DNA of 9,476 bases, taken from contig JAHEXO010000047.1 of NCBI GenBank assembly GCA_023252065.1, positions 1-9,476 on the forward strand, in the 5' to 3' direction. Both the position numbers and the translations under genes were made by a program. Source of the stretch: Nocardioides sp. Lineage in GTDB: Bacteria; Actinomycetota; Actinomycetes; Propionibacteriales; Nocardioidaceae. The notes below the pieces were generated by a model. That model was not told the DNA's origin. It made no database searches and worked only from the letters and a program-made list of their open reading frames with translations. Positions 1 through 6,234 of the stretch are shown here, piece by piece; the first letter of the stretch is position 1, and every line of letters begins with the position of its first letter.

Positions 1-38
1 CTTTTTGTGACCTGGGGCCGGCGGTCGGCTCCGTTGCA

Positions 39-101
39 ACTAACTGGCATACAGACCGCATCTGGAGCCGCACCCCGACGACGGTCTCTATGCCAGTTAG
101 T
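39..101. repeat. 20 bp inverted repeat (hairpin or operator) downstream of the ABC operon
   Basis: Arms 39-58 and 82-101 are complementary over 20 bp with one mismatch and are separated by a 23 bp loop. The arm core reads CTAACTGGCATACAGACCG. It lies about 80 bp beyond the stop of the minus-strand ABC permease, where a terminator would be expected, but no T-run follows the stem on either strand, so a classical intrinsic terminator is not evident. An 8 bp palindrome GTTGCAAC (33-40) abuts the left arm. It could equally be a paired operator for a gene left of the window. The remaining non-coding sequence from 1 to 179 is GC-rich and shows no gene. Confidence 0.6.
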
Positions 102-179
102 GCCGGCGACCTTTCTGGCCCGAGGACGACCCTGCTCGCGGCCGGCCGGCGTCGGCTGTGGGCCAGCAAGTCGGGCGGC

Positions 180-1403
180 CTAGTCCAGCCGGGCCACCAG
201 CGGCAGGCGTGACCGCGCGGTCAGCCCGACCACGAGCGCGGTGACGAGCGGGAGCGCGACCACCAGCCCCAGGATCAGCGGCCACGGGATGGAGAGGTAG
301 TGCGACGGCGCGCCCGGGAGGTAGCCCCGCGTGAGGGGGTAGGTGACGGCGATCCCCGGGATGAACCCCACCGCGGCACCGAGCAGCGCACCCACGGCCC
401 CGACCGATAGCGCGTACGCCGCGGCGACGCCACGTCGCGTCCGAGGCGCCGCGCCGACCGCCGAGAGCGTCGCGAGGTCGGGCCGGGCGTCGGAGAGCGC
501 CAGGAAGGTCGCGGTCAGGGTCCCCCCGATCATCAGCACCCCGGCGAGCCCGAACAGGATCCACAGCACCACCCGCTCGGCCCCGGGCACCTGGTAGCCC
601 CGCTCGACATAGAGGTACGACGAAGGGTCGAGGGCGGTGAGCGACTGCTCCAGCGTGCTCTCCTGGTCGCGGGTGAGCGGGACGCCTCCGAGCACCAGCC
701 CCACGGGCCGTGGCGCCACCCCGAGCGCTCGCGCGGCGCGAGGAGTCAGCACTCCGATCGCCGAAGCCGGCCTGGCACCCACGTCGAGGTAGACGGCTGG
801 GACGTCGAGTCGCCGATGGCCCGAGATCGAGAGGCCGGCTGTGTCGGCGCTGGTGGCGCCGTCGGTGAAGAACACCGAGCGCCCGTCGCGCAGCGCAGCG
901 CCGAGCCTCGCGAGCTGGGCGGCGTCGAGCCCCTTCCCCACGGCACGGAGCGTGGCGGAGTCGGTGCCGTCACTGACGACGGCTTGGGAGGCGAAGGTGC
1001 TGGCGAAGGTGGCCTGGCGCGCCGAGTGTCCAGGGATCCACAGCCTGATGTGCCGCTCGCCGGCACCCATGACGGCCCGCGCCCGCGACTCCGGGGCGAT
1101 GCGGTGGACCGTGGCGGTGAGGGCCGGCCAGTCCGGGTGCGCGGAGAAGGCGGTCACCGTCGCCATGCCGACGGGGAGCTCCTGCGTGTAGTCCGCCTGG
1201 GCCTGGGCCTGGTCGCTGGTGTTGGCGATCGCCAGGGCCACGACGCCGGCCACGGTGGCGGCCACGGCGGCGACCGCCGGCACCGTGCGGGTCCGGTGTC
1301 GCGCCGCATCGCGTACGGCGTACCGCAGCGGCAGCGGGAAGCGCCGGCCCAGCCGCGCCACCGCGACGACGACGACCGGCACCAGGAAGATCATCCCGAA
1401 CAC
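180..1403 (-). CDS. ABC transporter FtsX-type permease, C-terminal half (after in-frame stop)
   Basis: This is the C-terminal half of a large two-module FtsX/MacB-type permease that works with the ATPase at 2762-3478. The frame opens with GTG directly after a TAG and is in the same frame as the upstream half, so it continues that protein. It starts in a membrane segment (about residues 1-16). A basic linker rich in Arg/His (about 30-40) and a TM (41-60) follow, then an extracytoplasmic domain (about 65-275). The C-terminal part, about 278-400, is an FtsX domain with several TM segments and a conserved-looking ending of Arg-Leu-Pro-Leu-Val. No convincing Shine-Dalgarno precedes the GTG, and a nearby ATG at 1394 is also possible. 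It may be expressed only by reinitiation or readthrough, or not at all. Without the stop, the joined protein would be about 861 residues, a usual size for actinobacterial permeases of this type. Confidence 0.7.
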   Translation of the reverse strand: MFGMIFLVPVVVVAVARLGRRFPLPLRYAVRDAARHRTRTVPAVAAVAATVAGVVALAIANTSDQAQAQADYTQELPVGMATVTAFSAHPDWPALTATVHRIAPESRARAVMGAGERHIRLWIPGHSARQATFASTFASQAVVSDGTDSATLRAVGKGLDAAQLARLGAALRDGRSVFFTDGATSADTAGLSISGHRRLDVPAVYLDVGARPASAIGVLTPRAARALGVAPRPVGLVLGGVPLTRDQESTLEQSLTALDPSSYLYVERGYQVPGAERVVLWILFGLAGVLMIGGTLTATFLALSDARPDLATLSAVGAAPRTRRGVAAAYALSVGAVGALLGAAVGFIPGIAVTYPLTRGYLPGAPSHYLSIPWPLILGLVVALPLVTALVVGLTARSRLPLVARLD

Positions 1404-1406
1404 CTA
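1404..1406 (-). other. In-frame amber codon splitting the FtsX permease
   Basis: On the minus strand the frame reads GCC GTG GTG TAG GTG TTC GGG ATG. The codons before and after TAG are in one frame and belong to one hydrophobic segment, so a single base change (for example from TTG, TCG, TGG or CAG) would restore an uninterrupted permease. A sequencing error, a recent nonsense mutation, or stop-start reinitiation on TAG-GTG are all compatible. Confidence 0.75.
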
Positions 1407-2765
1407 CACCACGGCAGCCGCAGCGATCAGCAGCTCGCCCGCTCCCTGGCGTGCCCCGAGCACGGCCAGCACGACGCTGACGCCGAGCAGGAGAAGTCCC
1501 ACGAGCGGCGAGCGCAGGCTCGCCTTCCGATCCCCCCGACGTCCCGCCAGCACCGCCACGACGTCCTGCCGCGACGCGATCCAGGCCGGCACGACGGCAG
1601 CCAGCAGCGCACTCACGAGCCCGAACGCCGCGATCGCGAGGAGGTGCGCCCAGCGCAGCTGGAAGGGCCCGAACCAGGTGTTCGACATCCCTTGTAGGGC
1701 AGGCAGGATCGCCCACGCCGTCGCGATCCCGAGCACCAGGCCGGCGAGGCCACCGACACCACCCAGCACGACCGCGGTCCCGAGCACCACGCGACGCGAC
1801 TGCTTCGGCGTACCACCGTTGGCCGCGAGCAGTGCCAGGGTGCGCGACTGGCGGCGGGCTCCCACGGCGAACGCCGGACCGGCCAGCAGCACCACCTCCA
1901 GCAGCGCCATCACCCCGATCAGCGCGAGCACGGTGTAGAGCTGGGTGCGGCTGGTCGACAGTGCCGACGCCACCTGAGGTGGCAAGGACGACGTGGGCGG
2001 CGGGTGCTCCACGACCTCTCTCGAGAGCACCAGGGCGCCGACCGCGTTGACCGCGCGCACCTGGTCCCAGGTCACGGGCGCGCCACCCACGAGCCAGGAG
2101 CGGATGCCCTCACGACCGGGGCCGGGGAAGAGCGCGGGCATGCCGAGCAGGGTCGGGGCCGAGCGCTGACCGGCAGACTCCGCGATCCCGACCACGGTCG
2201 CCGCCGTGCCGTCGGCGAACGTCAGCCGGTCGCCCACGGAGAACCCCTCCTGAGCCAGGGCGGCGTTGACGTCGACCTCGTCCTTGCTCGCCGGAAAGTG
2301 CCCGGAGGTCAGGTGGAACAGTCCCTTCGCCAGCGGGCTGGCCATGTCGACGCCGGTCGCGTCGACACGGAGCTCACCGGCGTCGGTACGGACGACCGCC
2401 TGGCGCGGACGCACCTCGAGCGCGGGCCGGGGGCCACCGAGGATCCGTCGGATCGACGCCAGGGACGTCGCAGGCCGGCGAGCGCCTTGGCTGCTGTAGG
2501 CCTGGTCCGGGTCCGGCAGCTGGTAGGCGGTCGTGACGTCGGGCAGCGACGTGATCTTGGCCTGCGCCGCCCCGAGGCGCCGGTCGAGGCCTTCGACCGC
2601 GCTGACGCTCGAGGTGGCCTGGGCGACGTCGGCCGCGACCACGGCCACGACCGGGAAGGTCACCATCACCAGCACCAGCGCACTGCGGCCCTTGGCCCGC
2701 CACGCCTCGCGCCGGGCCAGCCGCAGGGCCAGCCGCCACCCCGAGATCCCCGAGAGCAGGCTCAT
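1404..2765 (-). CDS. ABC transporter FtsX-type permease, N-terminal half
   Basis: This is the N-terminal half of the membrane component of an exporter-type or lipoprotein/peptide-extruding ABC system. The ATG at 2765-2763 overlaps the ATPase stop as ATGA, which decides the start over longer in-frame extensions. A basic N-terminus precedes TM1 (about residues 29-48). An extracytoplasmic, MacB-like periplasmic-type region follows (about 50-300). After it comes an FtsX domain with several TM segments (about 310-410) containing Gly-Ala-Arg-Arg-Gln-Ser-Arg-Thr-Leu, the cytoplasmic loop typical of this family. A further TM (about 430-453) is truncated by the in-frame TAG. The predicted product is 453 residues, about half the expected length. 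A half permease with one FtsX module might pair with the C-terminal half, but loss of function is the simpler reading. Confidence 0.8.
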   Translation of the reverse strand: MSLLSGISGWRLALRLARREAWRAKGRSALVLVMVTFPVVAVVAADVAQATSSVSAVEGLDRRLGAAQAKITSLPDVTTAYQLPDPDQAYSSQGARRPATSLASIRRILGGPRPALEVRPRQAVVRTDAGELRVDATGVDMASPLAKGLFHLTSGHFPASKDEVDVNAALAQEGFSVGDRLTFADGTAATVVGIAESAGQRSAPTLLGMPALFPGPGREGIRSWLVGGAPVTWDQVRAVNAVGALVLSREVVEHPPPTSSLPPQVASALSTSRTQLYTVLALIGVMALLEVVLLAGPAFAVGARRQSRTLALLAANGGTPKQSRRVVLGTAVVLGGVGGLAGLVLGIATAWAILPALQGMSNTWFGPFQLRWAHLLAIAAFGLVSALLAAVVPAWIASRQDVVAVLAGRRGDRKASLRSPLVGLLLLGVSVVLAVLGARQGAGELLIAAAAVV

Positions 2766-3478
2766 CGCGAGCGTTCCAGGAGCGTGTCCGGCCGGTTGGC
2801 GCCCGACTCGTCGACGACCACACCGTCGCGGAGGAACACCACCCGGTCGGCCCACGCGGCGTGCCGGGCCTCGTGGGTGACCAGGACGCCGGCCGCGCCT
2901 GCGTCACATCGACCCCGGAGCACGCGCAGGACGTCCTCGCCGGTCTCGCTGTCGAGAGCGCCGGTCGGCTCGTCGGCCAGGATCAGCCGGCGCTCACCGA
3001 CGACGGCGCGGGCGATGGCGACCCGCTGCTGCTGGCCGCCCGACATCTCGTCGGGGAACCGGTCGGCCAGCTCGCCGATCCCGACCTCCTCCAGCGCCTC
3101 CCTGGCCGCCTTGCGGGCCGACCGGCTGCCCTGGCCGTCCAGCTCGCGCGGCAGGGCGACGTTCTCGACCGCCGTCAGGGCGGGGATCAGGTTGAAGTCC
3201 TGGAAGACGTAGCCGATCGAGGTACGCCGCATGGCCGCGCGCCCCTTCTGCCCCAGCCCGGCCAGGTCGACGCCCTCGACCCGCACGACCCCGTCGGTCG
3301 GGGTGTCCAGCCCGCCGGCCAGGGTCAGCAGCGTCGACTTCCCGGACCCCGACGGACCCATCACGGCGACCAGCTCCCCGGCGTACGCCGCGAAGCCGAC
3401 GGCGCGCCGGGCGGTCACCTCGGTCGCCCCCTCTCCGTGCACCCGGGTGACGGCCTCGAGCTCCAGCACGGCGTTCAC
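2762..3478 (-). CDS. ABC transporter ATP-binding protein (MacB/LolD type)
   Basis: This is the cytoplasmic ATPase of the PadR-controlled ABC system, 238 residues, a usual length. All nucleotide-binding motifs are intact: Walker A GPSGSGKST (41-49), Q-loop Gln93 in VFQDFNL, signature MSGGQQQRVAIARA (from 145), Walker B LILADEPTGALD (165-176) and H-loop His202. The VFQDFNLIPALTAVENV stretch is typical of the MacB/LolD/FtsE group that drives FtsX-type permeases. The start is GTG 3478-3476, which overlaps the padR stop as GTGA; the reading frame stays open far upstream, but that part is only a shadow of padR. The stop overlaps the permease ATG as ATGA, so all three cistrons are probably translationally coupled. 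Substrate is unknown. Systems of this layout often handle antimicrobial peptides or lipids, but nothing here fixes it. Confidence 0.93.
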   Translation of the reverse strand: MNAVLELEAVTRVHGEGATEVTARRAVGFAAYAGELVAVMGPSGSGKSTLLTLAGGLDTPTDGVVRVEGVDLAGLGQKGRAAMRRTSIGYVFQDFNLIPALTAVENVALPRELDGQGSRSARKAAREALEEVGIGELADRFPDEMSGGQQQRVAIARAVVGERRLILADEPTGALDSETGEDVLRVLRGRCDAGAAGVLVTHEARHAAWADRVVFLRDGVVVDESGANRPDTLLERSR

Positions 3479-4101
3479 CGGCCCGCTCCCTTCGAGGCGA
3501 CAGTGGCGACCTTCCCGACCTTCCCGACCTTCCCGACCGACGCGACCGGTTCGGCCCGCCGCTCGGCGGCCGCGCGGCGCAGGCGGGCCTCGCAGTGGTC
3601 GAGCCACCGGATCTCCGCCTCGGCGCTGAAGACGAGGGAGTCGAGCACCAGCCCCCATGCGAGCTCGGCGGAGCCGTCCGAGCCCTCGCCGGGGTCGGCG
3701 GCCCGTCGCTTGAGGCTGGTGTAGTCCTGCAGGGCCGTCATGGTGGCGCTGCGCTGCTGCTGGATGACCGCGCCGACGTCGACCCCTGGCACGGTCACCG
3801 CGAGCGCCAGCTTGATGGCGAGCTCGTCTCGGGGCGGCTGCGTGCGGGCCACCGGCGAGGTGAACCAGTCGGTGACCTCCTGGCGCCCGGCGTCGGTCAC
3901 GGCGTAGACGACGTGTCCCTCGCCGTCCTCGCCCCGGCCCTCGACCAGCCCGTCGCGCTCGAGCCGGGCCAGGGTCGTGTAGACCTGCCCGACGTTGAGC
4001 GGCCAGGTGCCGCCGGTGTGGTGCTCGAACTCCGCTCGCAGCTGGTAGCCGTAGCGCGGTCCCTGCTCCAGCAGGGCGAGCAACGCGTTGCGCACCGACA
4101 C
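3475..4101 (-). CDS. PadR-family transcriptional regulator
   Basis: This is a winged-helix regulator of 208 residues heading the ABC operon and probably repressing it. The N-terminal PadR domain (about residues 3-75) has the family pattern LLALLEQGPRYGYQL, then NVGQVYTTLARLERDGLV and a beta-wing ending VVYAVTDAGR. A helical C-terminal dimerisation part follows (about 90-180; PadR-s2/Vir_act_alpha_C-like). GTG 4101-4099 is chosen because AGGAGG (4113-4108) lies six bases ahead; a second GTG at 4095 is less well spaced. The stop overlaps the ATPase GTG. The C-terminal tail carries three Val-Gly-Lys units (about 189-198) from a 9 bp tandem repeat, outside any conserved domain. The palindrome in the promoter upstream is a good candidate for autoregulation. 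The ligand is unknown. Confidence 0.92.
   Translation of the reverse strand: MSVRNALLALLEQGPRYGYQLRAEFEHHTGGTWPLNVGQVYTTLARLERDGLVEGRGEDGEGHVVYAVTDAGRQEVTDWFTSPVARTQPPRDELAIKLALAVTVPGVDVGAVIQQQRSATMTALQDYTSLKRRAADPGEGSDGSAELAWGLVLDSLVFSAEAEIRWLDHCEARLRRAAAERRAEPVASVGKVGKVGKVATVASKGAGR
3507..3538. repeat. 9 bp tandem repeat within the padR 3' end
   Basis: Three perfect copies of CGACCTTCC followed by CGACC, in frame with padR. On the coding strand they encode Val-Gly-Lys repeats near the C-terminus. Copy number is probably variable between strains. Confidence 0.85.
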
Positions 4102-4107
4102 CGGTGG

Positions 4108-4113
4108 CCTCCT
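4108..4113 (-). promoter_or_regulatory. Shine-Dalgarno of padR
   Basis: AGGAGG on the minus strand, six bases before the GTG at 4101. It is the best ribosome-binding site in the left half of the window and decides the padR start. Confidence 0.75.
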
Positions 4114-4153
4114 TCGTCGGATCCATGTCCCCCGTGGCCATGGATACGGAGTA

Positions 4154-4183
4154 TGTATACGCCTTTGCATATCGAGTATGCAA
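4154..4183 (-). promoter_or_regulatory. Predicted padR operon promoter
   Basis: On the minus strand, TTGCAT (4183-4178) and TATACA (4159-4154) are separated by 18 bases, close to a sigma-70-type -35/-10 pair. This would give an untranslated leader of about 45 bases carrying the AGGAGG. The -35 element lies inside the TTGCATA-N5-TATGCAA palindrome, an arrangement typical of repression. Confidence 0.5.
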
Positions 4184-4186
4184 GGG
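4162..4186. promoter_or_regulatory. Candidate PadR operator (inverted repeat)
   Basis: TTGCATA (4165-4171) and TATGCAA (4177-4183) are perfect inverted arms around a 5 bp spacer; allowing one mismatch extends them to 10 bp (4162-4186). The AT-rich site stands out in a very GC-rich region and overlaps the predicted padR -35. GAGTATG within it recurs at 4149-4155 and, inverted, at 4215-4221. Binding by the adjacent PadR protein is inference from position. Confidence 0.5.
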
Positions 4187-4194
4187 GCTCCGGT

Positions 4195-4214
4195 GCGCGT
4201 TCTCGAGATCGCGC
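4195..4214. promoter_or_regulatory. 20 bp near-perfect palindrome upstream of the RDD gene
   Basis: GCGCG-T-TCTCGAGA-T-CGCGC is self-complementary except for one T/T pair. It ends directly before the CATACT -10-like hexamer of the RDD gene, so it fills the -13 to -32 region. A repressor operator is the likely reading; the cognate protein is not known. Confidence 0.4.
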
Positions 4215-4226
4215 CATACTCGGGCC
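4215..4226 (+). promoter_or_regulatory. Predicted leaderless promoter -10 of the RDD gene
   Basis: CATACT (4215-4220) is followed by six bases, CGGGCC, and then the ATG at 4227. A start of transcription at or next to the A of ATG, typical of actinobacterial leaderless mRNAs, fits the absence of any Shine-Dalgarno. Confidence 0.45.
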
Positions 4227-4727
4227 ATGTCCGGTGCCGGGTACGCCTCGTGGCTGGCGCGGGTGGGTGCGGTGCTCATCGACGGACTGGCCAACGCGGT
4301 CGCCGCGGCCCCGTTCTACGCCGGCTACACCTCGCTGTTCGGCAGCCACCTCGCGACCACGCAGAACGCCGACGGCTCGTCGACGGTGCACGTGACCGGG
4401 AGCATCGGCCTCCCGGTGACCCTCATGGTCGTCGGGACCGTCACGTTCCTGGCGTTCTTCGTCTGGAACATCTGCCTGCGCCAGGGCCGGACCGGCGCGA
4501 CCGTCGGCAAGAGCATCCTGGCGATCCGCCTGGTCAGCCGGTCCGAGGGCCGTCCGATCGGCCCGCTGCCGGCGTTCGTCCGCCACCTGTGCCACGTCGT
4601 GGACGGGCTGTTCTGCGGGCTGGGCTACCTCTGGCCGCTGTGGGACGCCCAGCACCAGACCTTCGCCGACAAGATCATGAGCACCGTGGTCGTCAACGAG
4701 GTCGAGGAGCCCGACCGGGCCCGGTGA
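4227..4727 (+). CDS. RDD-family integral membrane protein
   Basis: A 166-residue membrane protein with the RDD domain signature. YASWLARVGAVLIDGL at the N-terminus supplies Arg12 and Asp19 just ahead of and inside TM1 (about 13-36). TM2 is at about 62-84, then comes the family's cytoplasmic GRTGATVGKSILAIRLV loop (87-103). A third hydrophobic segment (about 122-140) precedes the closing Trp-Asp/Phe-Ala-Asp-Lys part (139-149). The function of most RDD proteins is unknown; some have been linked to transport. The frame stays open upstream to 4104, but that stretch covers the padR promoter and has no family similarity, and the leaderless -10 supports ATG 4227. The 3' end overlaps the monooxygenase gene tail-to-tail by 35 bp. 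Confidence 0.85.
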   Translation: MSGAGYASWLARVGAVLIDGLANAVAAAPFYAGYTSLFGSHLATTQNADGSSTVHVTGSIGLPVTLMVVGTVTFLAFFVWNICLRQGRTGATVGKSILAIRLVSRSEGRPIGPLPAFVRHLCHVVDGLFCGLGYLWPLWDAQHQTFADKIMSTVVVNEVEEPDRAR

Positions 4728-6045
4728 CGGCGCGGGCGCTCCGCTCCTTGCCCAGCTCGGCGCGGTAGGAGTGGAAGTCGACCTCCATCGTGTGCCGCTT
4801 GCTGGCCACGAACCGTCGTCGCACCGCCTCGTCGTACGCCGCGACCTGTGCCCGCATCTGCGACCGCGAGGGCAGGGTGACCCGGCCGTTGATGAGGTCG
4901 GCGACCCAGTGCGCCTGGGCCTCGGCGAGCGGCATGATCGCGCCGAGCGGCTGGACCAGTCCGATGAAGTAGAGGCCGGGGCGGTCAGGGGCGACGACCC
5001 GGCGGTAGAGGTCGACGTGGTTGTCCTCGGCGCGGACCACGGTGTCGTCGAGGAACGGGAAGGTGACCTTGTAGCCGGTGCAGTAGACGACGACGTCGGC
5101 CTCGACGCTCGAGCCGTCGGCGAAGTGCACGCACGGCCCGTCGAACCCGGTGATCGTGGGCTTGACCGTGATGTCGCCGTGCCCGAGCCGACCGAGGAGC
5201 TCGTCGCTCACCGTCGGGTGGGCCTCGAGGACGTCGTGGTCGGGCTGGGGAAGGCCGTAGTCGGTCATCTTCCCGACCGCGACCCGGAGCATGGTGCGCA
5301 TCGCGATCTTCTGGAGCCGCAGCGGCCCGCGGGCGAGCGGGGAGTCGGTGAGGTGGTCGGTCGGCGTCCCGAACAGGTACTTCGGGATCACCCACGCACC
5401 CCGGCGCATGGCCAGGTAGGTCTCCTGGGCATGACGGCTCGACTCGACCGCGACGTCGGTGGCCGAGTTGCCGATCCCCAGCACCACCACGCGCTTGCCC
5501 TCGAGGACCTCCGGCGTGCGGTAGTAGTGCGCGTGCAGCTGGAGCCCCGGGAACGTCTCGGCGCCCGGGAACGACGGCTCCGGCCAGCGCGGGTCCCAGT
5601 GGTGTCCGTTGGCAACCAGCACATGGTCGTAGTGGCGGGTCTCGACGATGCGGCCCTCGTCGCGGGAGCGGAAAGTGACGTCGTAGCCGCCTCCGGCCAC
5701 CGGCTCGACCTTCGTCACCTCGGTCCGGAACGTGATCTTCTCGCGGAGGCCGAAGTGGTCGACGAAGTCGTCGAAGTACTGCGCGACCTGCCAGTGGCTC
5801 GGGTAGTCCGGGTACGTCGCGGGCATCGGGTGGGCGGCGTACTCCATCGCCGCCCGCGAGGTGTTGATGTGCAGCGAGCGGTAGGCCGAGCTGACGCCGT
5901 TGTCGTTGTCGTAGCGCCAGTTGCCGCCCACGCCCGACCCGATCTCGAAGCAGTCGAAGTCGATGCCGTCGGCCTGCAGCACCTGGGCCGCTGTGATCCC
6001 CGACGACCCCGCCCCGATGATGCACGCCTTCCCGCCGCCCCTCAT
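4693..6045 (-). CDS. Flavin-containing monooxygenase (FMO-type, NADPH-dependent)
   Basis: A 450-residue, probably cytosolic class B flavoprotein monooxygenase, which uses FAD, NADPH and O2 to oxygenate soft nucleophiles (N or S) or, in some members, carbonyl compounds. Visible motifs: FAD-binding GAGSSG (11-16) with Glu34 at the end of the second strand; Asn61 in HINTSRAAMEY, matching the conserved FMO asparagine; the FMO fingerprint FPGLQLHAHYY (165-175), which fits FxGxxxHxxxY exactly; the NADPH-binding GIGNSA (190-195); and the C-terminal CTGY (322-325). Length is normal for bacterial FMOs. Distinguishing FMO from Baeyer-Villiger activity is not possible from motifs alone, but the fingerprint with Tyr and no BVMO-type extension favours FMO. 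The substrate is unknown and the neighbours do not suggest a pathway. No Shine-Dalgarno is seen; a TANNNT box lies six bases before the ATG. Confidence 0.9.
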   Translation of the reverse strand: MRGGGKACIIGAGSSGITAAQVLQADGIDFDCFEIGSGVGGNWRYDNDNGVSSAYRSLHINTSRAAMEYAAHPMPATYPDYPSHWQVAQYFDDFVDHFGLREKITFRTEVTKVEPVAGGGYDVTFRSRDEGRIVETRHYDHVLVANGHHWDPRWPEPSFPGAETFPGLQLHAHYYRTPEVLEGKRVVVLGIGNSATDVAVESSRHAQETYLAMRRGAWVIPKYLFGTPTDHLTDSPLARGPLRLQKIAMRTMLRVAVGKMTDYGLPQPDHDVLEAHPTVSDELLGRLGHGDITVKPTITGFDGPCVHFADGSSVEADVVVYCTGYKVTFPFLDDTVVRAEDNHVDLYRRVVAPDRPGLYFIGLVQPLGAIMPLAEAQAHWVADLINGRVTLPSRSQMRAQVAAYDEAVRRRFVASKRHTMEVDFHSYRAELGKERSARAVTGPGRAPRPR

Positions 6046-6057
6046 GCGCCGAGGTTA
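6046..6057 (-). promoter_or_regulatory. Predicted leaderless promoter -10 of the monooxygenase gene
   Basis: On the minus strand, TAACCT (6057-6052) is followed by six bases, CGGCGC, and the ATG at 6045. This is the same TANNNT-N6-ATG layout as at the two plus-strand genes, with no Shine-Dalgarno. Confidence 0.45.
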
Positions 6058-6074
6058 GCCGGGTCTTGACGGCC

Positions 6075-6159
6075 TGGTTTCGAGACGGTCGCAGAGCGAC
6101 CTCCTCGACCAACGGCCGACCGTCGGTTGAGGAGGCGCGCCAGCGCCGTCTCGAAACCA
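6075..6159. repeat. 85 bp imperfect intergenic inverted repeat (GTTTCGAGACGG type)
   Basis: The outer 14 bp arms are perfect: TGGTTTCGAGACGG (6075-6088) and its complement (6146-6159). They continue inward imperfectly through CTCCTCGACC and GGTTGAGGAGG, with one bulged base. I recognise this as the kind of hairpin repeat seen many times in Nocardioides-like genomes, in intergenic positions; that is memory, not a search. Here it sits between two divergent promoters. No reading frame or transposase is inside. It could fold into a long hairpin or be a non-autonomous mobile element. Confidence 0.7.
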
Positions 6160-6176
6160 CGGTCACCCGACGCCCG

Positions 6177-6195
6177 GTTCTGCTGAGAGCGGAAC
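6177..6195. promoter_or_regulatory. Predicted regulator-binding palindrome upstream of the XRE gene
   Basis: GTTCTGCT-GAG-AGCGGAAC has 8 bp arms with one mismatch around a 3 bp spacer. Its centre is 49 bp before the ATG of the regulator at 6235, and the same palindrome recurs upstream of the clpP operon at the same distance. Activator-binding position and probable autoregulation are inferred. Confidence 0.6.
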
Positions 6196-6222
6196 GGGGC
6201 TGCCACCGCCTGCTTGCCGACC

Positions 6223-6234
6223 TAGCATCGGGTC
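6223..6234 (+). promoter_or_regulatory. Predicted leaderless promoter -10 of the XRE regulator
   Basis: TAGCAT (6223-6228), then CGGGTC, then ATG at 6235. There is no Shine-Dalgarno, so a leaderless transcript is likely. Confidence 0.5.

Noticed and set aside
816..3724. Long plus-strand open frames opposite the ABC operon (for example 816-1697, 2004-3212, 2861-3724)
   Set aside because: They mirror real minus-strand genes with clear ABC and PadR motifs. Their translations are Arg/Pro/Gly/His-rich with no recognisable domain, which is normal for shadow frames at this GC content.
4104..4226. 41-residue N-terminal extension of the RDD protein
   Set aside because: It would run over the padR promoter and operator, lacks a ribosome site and RDD similarity, and the -10-like box before 4227 suggests transcription begins after it.
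4771..6069. 432-codon plus-strand open frame opposite the monooxygenase
   Set aside because: The opposite strand carries every FMO motif; this frame is low-complexity Val/Asp/Arg/Gly sequence without domain features.
6075..6159. Bidirectional intrinsic terminator
   Set aside because: Both flanking genes point away from it, so no transcript needs ending there, and no T-runs border the stem.
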